The notes below the pieces were generated by a model. That model was not told where the DNA came from, searched no databases, and saw only the letters and a list, made by a program, of their open reading frames with translations. The position numbers and the translations under genes were made by a program. Shown in pieces: positions 38,702-46,351 of a stretch of DNA of 46,351 bases. The first letter of the stretch is position 1, and the number at the start of each line of letters is the position of its first letter. Source of the stretch: Ettlia oleoabundans (lineage: Eukaryota > Chlorophyta > Chlorophyceae > Chlamydomonadales); assembly GCA_019693395.1 (NCBI GenBank), contig JAAMXP010000091.1:3118-49468 (forward strand), given 5' to 3'.

Positions 38702-40505
38702 ATGATGGCTGGGTGTGTCAGCAGGGGAATGCCGAGGGCAGCAGTGCAAAGGCCTGGCTGCAGCTTTGCCAAGGCACGCAGGCCTTCGTCTGTTTCAGCC
38801 AGCACGCCCAGGAGCCGCTTGGATAGGGTTACGGTTGTGGAAGCTGCGCACTCCTCTGAGGCGCCATCCAAGGCTGCCCAGGCTGCTGCCGCTCTTGCTG
38901 GGCTGGCGGCAGCTGCCGTGCTGCTGGTGTCCCCAGGTCCGGACAATGCAGGTACATTGCATGTTTGCTGAAGCTACCAGCTTGCACGTGGTAGGCGAGC
39001 ATGTGCAGGTGCATTTTGCTGTGCATGTTGTTTAGCTGCAAGCTAAACACAAACAACAAACACCCTGATTTGCGTCACCTGCCACCATTGTGTCAGTGTG
39101 TCTTCTTCGTTCCTGCTGCTGCTGTCCTGTTACAGGCGATGCTCTGGCGAGTACTGCGCCGCCCACCGCTTCTGCAGCGAGCATGCCTTCTGCCGCTAAG
39201 TTGCGCACCCAAGCTGCGGGCCAGGAAGAGCTGCCTGCATGCTGGGAGGGTTCTTCCTGCTCGGAAGCGCTGTTGGGCGCAGAGCAGCAGCCAAAGATTG
39301 TGCAGGTGGCTGCCAGTCCTGATGTGGGGCAGGAGAATTCTGACCCCGCAAAGGTGAGCTGAGCTGATGGCTGGTCTTTGTCTAGACAAGTGCTTAATCC
39401 GTGCATGCACGACATAAGTTGGATACACAACTGTGATTTTCTGCACTGGCAGATGGACTACAGAGGGAGAAGATTGGTTTCGTCACATGCACTCCTGTCC
39501 ACGCCCCCATGGGCGCCGAAAAACCTGTGCGCAGGTGCTGAGAGAGATGGCTGAAGAGTTGAGGAGCCGGTTGGATGCAGTGGCAGATAGCATCAAGGTA
39601 CCAGCTGGGCGCAGCGAGGATAAACTGCAGGAGAGCAACGAGGCAGCAGTGGGGCCTGCCGCTGGGTTGACCCAGCGTGTCAAGGGTGCTGCTGCAGAGG
39701 GTGCCCAGAAAGCAGCAAGTGCTGCTGCCGGAGCGGCACAGCATGGCAAGGATGCTGTCAAGCAGGGCAGCGACATGGCTGTTGAAAAGGCAGGTGAAGC
39801 AGCGAGCGCTACCAGCGATGCTGTTGCAGCGGGTGCCAGGCAGGCTGCTGGCATGGCTGCTGAGAAGGCAAGCGAAGCTGCGGCGGCGGCAAAGGCAGCC
39901 GCTGCTGAGGGAGTCACCAGGGCGGGGAAGGCAGCGGGGAATACTGTGAAGCTTGCGAGTGAGCGGGCTGCTGACAAGGCCGCTGATGCACAGGACAGTC
40001 TGATGGAAAGCGGGAAGTCACTTGTGCACAAGGCTGCCAAGCAGGCAGCAGACAAGGCAGTAGATGCGGCTAAGGACGGAGCCCGCAACGTGAAGGTGCG
40101 CAGCTGCAGGTCAACTTGCAGCCACCGAGCAGTGCTGCTGCTGGACGTCTGGCACTCCGTCTCCTCAACAGGTCACTGGTCTGATATCAATTCTTTGATT
40201 CTTTGATTAAGTGCTGCAATACATGCCAGCAGCATGGCATCAATTGAACACCTGTGGGAGGGTGCTGCAAAGCATGCTACTCTACTCCTTGCCTAATGCC
40301 AGTCCATTCCATGACCGACCTGCAGGAGGGTGCTCAGTCCGCAGCACAGCAGGCTGCTTCAGCAGTCAAGGATGCCCCCCGCAAGCTGGCTGAAGAGGTA
40401 GATCGTGTGGGTCGGGAGCGTGATGCTCAGCCAGTGCCAGACACAGCAAGCGAGGCCACCCGAGCCTGGGCCCAGCAGCAGGGGCTGCCAACTGCAGATA
40501 AGTGA
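38702..40505 (+). CDS. Plastid-targeted LEA-like protein, copy 2
   Basis: Exons: 38702-38936, 39136-39353, 39535-40095, 40326-40505 (1194 nt, 397 aa). The exon count and phases (1, 0, 0) equal those of copy 1. The transit-like N-terminus is followed by the same hydrophobic segment ending AAAAVLLVSPG and then DALAS. Exon 2 is much longer than in copy 1. Exon 3 encodes Ala/Lys-rich helical repeats (GAAQHGKDAVKQGSDMA, QAADKAVDAAKDGARNVK) without the Gly-rich VKGK repeats of copy 1. The C-terminal exon matches copy 1 at the start (EGAQSAAQQAASAVKDAP) and then extends by about 35 residues. A stress or cryoprotective role in the plastid is inferred from the family type. Confidence 0.73.
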
Positions 40506-40522
40506 ATAAACCAGCGCTGTAA
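40505..40522 (+). terminator. Polyadenylation signals after LEA-like gene 2
   Basis: AATAAA at 40505-40510 overlaps the last base of the stop codon, and TGTAA, the common chlorophyte signal, follows at 40518-40522. The position suggests either a very short 3' UTR or use of a later site. Confidence 0.4.
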
Positions 40523-41147
40523 ACAAGGCAGGTGCTGCAGCAGGGGTGCTGCAGCTAGCTACGGCGATTGGTCCCTTCATGCCAAGCAACTGTGAAGCGG
40601 CTGCTGAGGCACTTGAGCTGAGCAACAGCGCGTCTGCAAGAAGAAGTGCAGCACCCATCATGTCAAGCTTTCAGAGTAACCTTGCAGCGTTAGTCTCCCT
40701 ATTGCTCTTTCCTGAGCCTGCTAGGGGTGAGGGCAGGGACACTGCCATTGTTGTCGGTGTAGAGTTGCAACCACGAGCTATCCAGCATGGCCTGTGTTGT
40801 GTTAAGAGCGCAGAGTATGGGTGAGGTTCACAAGCAGGCAGGAATAAAACGTAGAAAATGACGCAGTGAGCAAATCTGCAAATGCATTTAACGGCAAGGA
40901 GCAAGCAGCATGTCACTAGAAGTGATGTTTGGTGTTGGAAAGCAGCAGGGCCGCTGGCACTTGGTGGGTGCGTTAGGGATGCACAGGTAGACGAACACAT
41001 TGATGCCTACAACACGAGGCACTTGGTTCGAGGCACAATGCCGAAGGCTACGGACGTTCCTTGAGTGTACATACAGTTGTGGTACAGAAGGGGGCGCGAT
41101 GCATGGTGGAGATGTCGCCACCCGTGTGCAGCACCCACATGCCCTCC
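40506..41147. other. Convergent spacer after LEA-like gene 2
   Basis: About 640 bases between the LEA-like gene 2 stop and the stop of the minus-strand gene at 41148. It holds both 3' UTRs and the second copy of the 44-base element. No gene was seen. Confidence 0.45.
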
Positions 41148-41158
41148 TTATGCCAGGG
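41115..41158. repeat. 44-bp element, copy 2
   Basis: Partner of 38421-38464. It overlaps the last few codons and the stop region of the minus-strand gene at 41148-41777. On the minus strand one frame of both copies reads alike (WHKEGMWVLHTGG versus WHRAGKWVLHTGG), but this frame is not that of the neighbouring gene. Confidence 0.7.
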
Positions 41159-41777
41159 CATACGAGCCAGTAATGCGCCGCTGCTGGTGCATCTGCAGCT
41201 GGTGCTGCACTGTGCAGGGGGAGGCAAGCTTGCCAGCCCCAGGCGCTGGCACAGCAGCAGGAGCAGAGGCGATCGTGGCAGCGGTGGCCGTCTGCTGCTG
41301 CTGCTGAAGCTGCTGCTGCTGGTAGTGCTGATGGTGCTGCTGCAGCAGCACTGCCAGCTGGGCAGACTGTTTGTAGTATGTCGCCACCGCAGCAGCAGCG
41401 GCTGTAACACCCACAGGGATGGCTGGGACTGGTGTCGCCTGTGCAGGCGGTTGCGTTTCCACAGCTGGCAGAGGCGGAGGCGCCAGGCTGGCACGCTTGA
41501 GAGCTGCACGCTGGGATACCAGCAGCCTGTGCATCATCTCCAGGTCGTCCTCAATCTCCCCTGGCCGTAGCGACAGAGGAATGGGGCGGAACTGCAAATG
41601 TGGAAACTGGGTGCTCGGGGTCGAAATAAACAATCGACAGGGTGTGCGGTTACGTCGACTCCATCTCATGCAAAATAAGCAGCACCCAACTGTCACGAGC
41701 ACACGTACTTGGTAGGGCATGTAGAATGTCTGCTGCGCCTTGACCTTGGGCTTCTGGGTTTTGCGCTTGGGAGGCAT
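41148..41777 (-). CDS. Small basic, Gln/Ala-rich protein, unknown function, paralogue 1
   Basis: Exons in transcript order: 41777-41709 and 41591-41148 (513 nt, 170 aa). The N-terminus MPPKRKTQKPKVKAQQ is strongly basic and could be a nuclear signal. After the intron comes FRPIPLSLRPGEIEDDLEMM, then a Pro/Ala-rich stretch, poly-Gln/His runs encoded by CAG repeats and an Ala-rich end. I do not recognise a domain family. The same plan (MPPK start, intron, FR-x-PLS-x-x-EIE-x-DL motif, low-complexity tail) recurs in the gene at 42811-43461, so the conserved part is the about 45-residue N-terminal module. A nuclear or chromatin role is only a guess from composition. Confidence 0.6.
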   Translation of the reverse strand: MPPKRKTQKPKVKAQQTFYMPYQVRVLVTVGCCLFCMRWSRRNRTPCRLFISTPSTQFPHLQFRPIPLSLRPGEIEDDLEMMHRLLVSQRAALKRASLAPPPLPAVETQPPAQATPVPAIPVGVTAAAAAVATYYKQSAQLAVLLQQHHQHYQQQQLQQQQQTATAATIASAPAAVPAPGAGKLASPCTVQHQLQMHQQRRITGSYALA

Positions 41778-42810
41778 AGCGTTGGTCTTGTGGTACTGGC
41801 AAAGGAGGTGCCCCAGGCTGCAAGGGCGGGACGGCGGCGGCAATCAAAAGGCTCAGCACCGGGCGGGCCAGCGCCTGACTAACTACCTGGCCCACATGCA
41901 AATGTCAATTTAAGGGGAGTTCGCAGTCACTGCAGTCAACAAGGCACCTTCGCATGCGGCCGCTAAGGTGCACACACCGTTGCCGGTTGACTGGCAGCAG
42001 TGCCTTTATTGAACAATGTTTGTCAGCCTCTGCGCAGTCCAGGCCAGCGAGGAAATTGCGGGCTAAGGTGCCTCGTGGGCAGCCGGGATAGCGTGAACTC
42101 ACCTCTGGGCAGCTTTCAGTCGTGCCGGGTGGCAATGCTCGGTATATGCAGGGCTGTAATGTGCTTTGGGAGGCTGATCCAATCAACCGAGAGTGTGGAG
42201 GAGGAGAACCTGACTGGGGAGCTCCGATAAACGTTCTGACTTGGACCACTGACGCTAGCCGGTGGAAGCAAGGAATGTGGTTGCCTCGCAAAACGGCGAT
42301 TCACAACAAAAGCTCGCAACGTTCTTTCTAGCCGTCCCGTGCTGCGTGCTGGGCACATGATTGTGCACGACAGCTTCAACTCTTGGAAGTTGGCGGTTTT
42401 GCGGGCGGCGAGTGGGCTTGACAAAAACTCGTACACTCTTCTTCCAGATTCACATGCGAGCGTGCAACCGGCAGAATCGACCAGTCAACCTGCCGGTGGC
42501 ACCTGCCGCTGCCACCTCTCGCTGAGTCCGCGCCAAGCGTTCTGCTGGCCTCCCCAGCCCTGAATGACCATGCTGCCGCGAAACAAGACAGTTGTTACAA
42601 TCATGAGAAACACTTTCAACTGCAGTTATCAACTCCCAAAATCCCGGGACTTCAGCCTTTCAAGGGCAGGGGAGGATGGTGCTCGCGCGTGCAATACAAT
42701 CTCAGGGCAGGAAAGTTAGACAAGGGCAGGGCAGGAAGGAACAATGTACAGGGCAAAAAATGTTGTTTCATGGAAAAAAGAACTTGTTGCCGTTGGTAGC
42801 ATCCGTGCGG
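41778..42810. other. Spacer between the two small paralogous genes
   Basis: About 1 kb holding the promoter of the 41.7-kb gene and the 3' end of the 42.8-kb gene. A run of GGGCAGG-like motifs occurs at about 42664-42740. Several open frames exist on both strands but none has family support or splice logic. Confidence 0.4.
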
Positions 42811-43461
42811 CTATGCCATGGCAGCGTGCTGCTGCGGTTGTGCGGAAAAGCGGGGTGCGCCCGCCGCGCCCCCGGCAGCCAGGTGGTGCTGTGCGGCAGC
42901 CTTCCCGCCCATCCACTGCTGCTGTTGATCTGAAGGGTTCCCAATCTCGTTTTCATCCTCGCCTTGCTGGCTGCTGGGGCTATATTCTTCGCTAGTGGCT
43001 TCGCCGCCAGTGGCGTGCAGCATGGGCATGGGCCGCCGCCCGCGCTTGCCCGATTGCTGCACCAGTGCTAACAGGTGCTGCAAGTCCTGCTCGATCTCAG
43101 CATCACTCAGTGGGAGATAATACTCACGGAACTCTCCAGTTGCCTGCATCAGGTGGGTGAGAGAGGTTCAACGGTCAGAAGGGTGGTGGCAGCTGAGTGA
43201 AGGCAGCTGCCCGGTGGCGCCACCGGCGGCAAGGGTGGCAGTACTTTTTGGCTGATGGCCTTTCCATGACATCACCCAACAATGCCTGATGGTCCGGCAA
43301 GCCAGCATGGTGGCGCGGGACGGAGACGGCTCGCGAGGAGCCCCGGCGCACCCAGGCACCAGGGCGTGCCTGTCTAAGACCGCCGTTCCACGCACCCCTA
43401 CTAGCGGCTTGAACGTCAGGGGTAGCCAAACAAGAGGCTTGGCCCTTTTCTTTGGCGGCAT
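42811..43461 (-). CDS. Small basic, Gln-rich protein, unknown function, paralogue 2
   Basis: Exons in transcript order: 43461-43402 and 43143-42811 (393 nt, 130 aa). It starts MPPKKRAKPLVWLPLTFKPL. The intron is phase 0, as in paralogue 1, and falls at nearly the same codon (20 versus 23). Exon 2 begins ATGEFREYYLPLSDAEIEQD, which aligns with the EIEDDLEMM segment of paralogue 1. An RGRRP basic patch, acidic and Ser-rich stretches, Gln runs and an Ala/His/Gln tail follow. The first ATG in frame is used. The family is not recognised. Confidence 0.58.
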
Positions 43462-44487
43462 TGCAGCTGGAGCGGGGTGTCGGTCGGCTGTGTTGGGTAG
43501 GCCAAAGCGGGACCAATTCAAAACTATGGCTTTTGGGCCCCGGGCGGGATGTACTTACTTCAGCAAGCTCTCAAGCTCTCGATACACCGAAATCGCGCCC
43601 CTGAAATCCCTGTGACAGGACGTTGGAAAGACGAAGGTTGGAGGGCGCATGCGATGAAGCCGTCTGGGACTAACACGCTCCTGCGCGCATGGTAAGGACA
43701 GGGAATGCAAATGGGCGTCGGCCTCCCGTCTTTCGTGTTGCGGCGCAGGCGCAGGCAGCTGCACTTTACCGAGTGCCCGACTCCGTTTGCGTGTTAAAAT
43801 AGCAAAGAGGCACCAACGTATGTGTATCGAGCGCGCACAGGCGGCAAACAGCGAAAATAAGCCATGACGCAGTAGCGGCAGGGCGCCGCTTCCGCTGGCG
43901 CCTGAGCAGCAATACCAGCTAGCCATTTTCCTTGCAAACGAGCACCATGCCTTCCAGAGCAAATGTACGTGCGCATAAAGTATATACCGTGACATTAGAT
44001 CGTCGCGTTTGTGCAGCCTGTGTCGCCACCAACAGCTCTGGCACTGTGACCCAATCCGCGCTTGCCATCATACGGTCACGCAACCACCCGAATGGCAGCG
44101 GCCAAACGAACTGCACCACCCACGCGCTTACGCCACAAATTTTTGACCGACATGCCGCAGCTGTTTCACTGCAGATTGCTTTGTTACAAAGGGTACAGCA
44201 AAACCGCACGAGCTGGGCTGCACAGGTTCCAGCTGTTGCATTTCGAGCTTCACCTAGGGCCGCATACCGCCAGCTTCATCCTGCCAGCTACCAGCAATGC
44301 TGTTGCATTTCCGTTGATACACACCTCCGGCGCTCCACCTGCTGCCTTCCAGCAAGCCAAGTGCCAGCACGTGCAAGGCATACCGCCGAGAATAAACATG
44401 GGGAGTGCAACCAGCCGCTGGCATGCTGTCCCAGCCAGCACGCCAGCTGGGCGGGGTGGGCCTCCAACTTGTGCTCCAGCCTTGGCG
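43462..44487. other. Spacer between paralogue 2 and the RNA polymerase I gene
   Basis: About 1 kb. It contains the 3' UTR of the polymerase gene and the promoter of paralogue 2, both on the minus strand. A possible isolated minus-strand exon (43609-43559, bounded by CACAG and GTAAGT) is discussed under rejected items. Long plus-strand open frames here lack support. Confidence 0.4.
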
Positions 44488-46351
44488 TCAGCACGCCAGC
44501 TGTGCGGGGAGCGCGTCCATTTGTTGCACCAGCTCAAGGCAGCCAGTGCCCACTCCCACGGGCCGCCCCAACACGATGCGCGCCGCGGGTGATGTCAGCG
44601 CATCCACGTCACCATGCAGCGTGGCTGATACCAGGAAGGAGGCGGCAGTCTCAAAGCTAATTTTCAGGAAGGGTGAGGTTTGGGCCTCGATGCCAATGCG
44701 GTTGCAGGCACGGTAGCCGCCCTGCACGCATGGGTCAGGGCGGGATAGTTACTGGAAGTGTAGAGGACAGTCAAAAATCAACAACTTGACAGGACAGCTG
44801 TGTGGCAGGGGAAGCCCGCTCGGCACGGCTGGAGAGCCAAGCTAGCCACCCCCAAACCGCCGCCACATGCACGTTACCTTCTTACCTTCTGGCACTTTGC
44901 CACCAAAACAATGCTTCCAAGCGCATTAACAGCCAATGACAGCAATCAACATCAATGATTAAGGTGCCTAGCTCCTAACCAGCTGGTAGTATAGCAGTGC
45001 TTAAAGGTAATCGGCTCACCAGCTGCGTCATGTAGTCTGCGATGAGCGACAGGTGGCGCGAGTCCACCCCAATGCCGTACGCCCCAAACACCCCCGACAC
45101 CTCCCTGACCACCGTGGCCCGGCAGGCCTCCACGCCGTAGGTGGAAAGCATGGCGGCAGGGCTGTTGCAGCTGAGACGATCGCAGTCAATCAGGTGCTGC
45201 ACAACAGAGGAGGAAAGAAGTGGAGGATGGGAGAGTGTGTGTAGAAACAACTAAAAGGAGATGCAGCAAACAACTTCGTGGGCAATAGATGGGTGTGGCA
45301 GGGTCGTGACGTGCCGTGCCAACGTGGTGAGAGCGCGCTAGTGGAGAGCTAGACTAACAAACTGTCAGCTTGCACACAATTGAGGCGTATGCATAGCCTG
45401 GCAGCAGCAAGCTTGAGGCAGTGTTACCCGAATCAACCATTAACAACCAGTCATTACCTGGCAAGGCCAGACTCCCTTCAGGTTGATGCCATCTGTCTGC
45501 AGCACCTGGCTGCCGTCCTGCCCCGCCTCCAGCGTGTACGACTTGCTCACGCCTGCGGCACCGTACCGTGTGCAACATTGTTTTAGTGATGCTATGCAAG
45601 GGACAGCACAAGGGGAACAATGAACGGGCAGCAGCAGCCGCGGCAACTGCAGCAGCTTCGGGGTTGTGCAAGCACCCAGCAGGCGCAAGGAAAGTGTGCT
45701 GCAGCCCTCATGGTTAACCAACCACCGCATGCCCCCCGCCCAATGCTGCAACAAGCTGCCGTCCTTCCCTCGCTGATCATCGCTGAACACCCTCCATTTA
45801 CCCGGTGTGCACCCGCTTTTTACAATATCCCCAGTGGATATTGCCGCGTGGTGAAATGCCTCGTTGACGATGCTATCACTCACCCGGCACGCCTCTCATG
45901 ATTGTCTCCGCCGCCACCTTCTCCACAATCTCCCTCATCAGCAGCTTGGGACAGTCCAGGGGCACTGTAATGGACACCTCGCACATCAACCGCCCAGCAT
46001 CAATTTCAGAGGCGGACTCAAGACCGGAGGGGGGGCCGCCGCGCTTGCCGCGACCGGCGCCGCCGGCAGGAGCGGGAGAGCCGTCCTTCCCGTCATCACC
46101 GGCCTCGTTTGCATCCTCCTCTTCTGCAGTACATGTGGATAGCCGTAGTTCAATAAGGTATATAGAATGCTGTCTGTGGCTGGAAGCAAATGAGCAGAGG
46201 TTCGAAGAAGCATCATGTCAATCAGCAGGTGCATGGATGAGGCGCCAGCCATTGTTGCAGCGGGGGCTCCTTGTCAATGTGGTCGCAGGCAAGCACTTTG
46301 TAGGCTAGCAGGCTTCGCTTGGCGCCCCTCACTAGCCTTATCTGCCACACG
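44488..46351 (-). CDS. RPA1: RNA polymerase I largest subunit, C-terminal part
   Basis: Exons in transcript order: 46351-46333 (partial, inferred), 46123-45884, 45552-45458, 45196-45020, 44721-44488. The visible frame gives about 250 residues ending in TGA at 44488-44490. The subunit forms part of the nucleolar enzyme that transcribes rRNA genes. Hallmarks of the C-terminal domain are seen: MLSTYGVEACRATVVREV, YGIGVDSRHLSLIADYM, CNRIGIEAQTSPFLKISFET, SPAARIVLGRPVGVGTG. These fit RPA190/POLR1A better than the pol II or III subunits, because there is no heptad tail and the QTEGIN-like segment (LQTDGINLKGVW) is present. Exon 46123-45884 carries a charged Gly-rich insert, typical of the variable acidic loop in Pol I. 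Phases agree at all junctions. Confidence 0.85.

Noticed and set aside
39598..39600. Possible donor (AAG followed by GTACCA) inside exon 3 of LEA-like gene 2
   Set aside because: The frame stays open and compositionally LEA-like across it, so no intron is needed.
43559..43609. Minus-strand exon-like segment DFRGAISVYRELESLLK between CACAG and GTAAGT
   Set aside because: Good splice borders and a motif faintly like the neighbouring paralogues, but no partner exon keeps frame into paralogue 2 and no start exon was found. It may be a 5' UTR exon or chance.
44062..44592. Plus-strand open frame of 176 codons starting near 44091 (MAAAKRTAPPTRLRHKF)
   Set aside because: Its second half is antisense to the last RNA polymerase I exon, and the first half has no recognisable family or promoter. 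Treated as a shadow frame.

Overview
The window is nuclear DNA of a unicellular green alga, most likely a trebouxiophyte such as a Chlorella relative. The evidence is dense genes broken by many short spliceosomal introns (donor mostly GTGxGx, acceptor mostly TGCAG), a moderately high G+C content, and plant/algal-type gene families (GNOM-like ARF-GEF, plant-type MICU and Miro, chloroplast-targeted LEA proteins resembling Chlorella hiC6). There is no sign of bacterial or viral organisation. All gene models were built by hand from protein-family similarity plus splice-site phase. Every model given a full exon list keeps the reading frame across all its junctions; FAS1-D does not, and it is called a pseudogene.

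Left part, plus strand: the 3' portion of a mitochondrial calcium uptake (MICU) gene (10 exons, 92-3393) is followed by a 31-exon GBF/GNOM-type Sec7 ARF-GEF (3918-15936, about 1667 aa). Next comes a tandem array of four FAS1 (fasciclin) genes encoding small secreted single-domain proteins (16443-25076). Two copies look intact, one has a damaged first donor site and one has lost half its domain. A putative Golgi sulfotransferase follows (25797-27849).

Middle: a minus-strand Miro GTPase gene (15 exons, 33956-28517) converges with the sulfotransferase. It is divergent from a plus-strand gene for a mitochondrial F1-ATPase inhibitor IF1-like protein (34232-35589), with only 275 bases between the two start codons.

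Right part: two tandem plus-strand genes for plastid-targeted LEA-like proteins (36201-37789 and 38702-40505). They are followed by two minus-strand paralogues encoding small basic/Gln-rich proteins of unknown function that share an intron position (41777-41148 and 43461-42811). The window ends inside a minus-strand gene for the largest subunit of RNA polymerase I, of which the C-terminal 250 or so residues are visible.

Functionally, MICU, Miro and IF1 all act at or in mitochondria, but I see no reason to call this an operon-like unit. The most informative anomalies are the graded decay across the FAS1 array, the loss of the P-loop in the second GTPase domain of Miro, the mixed brefeldin-A determinants of the ARF-GEF, and the unexplained paralogous pair near 41-43 kb.
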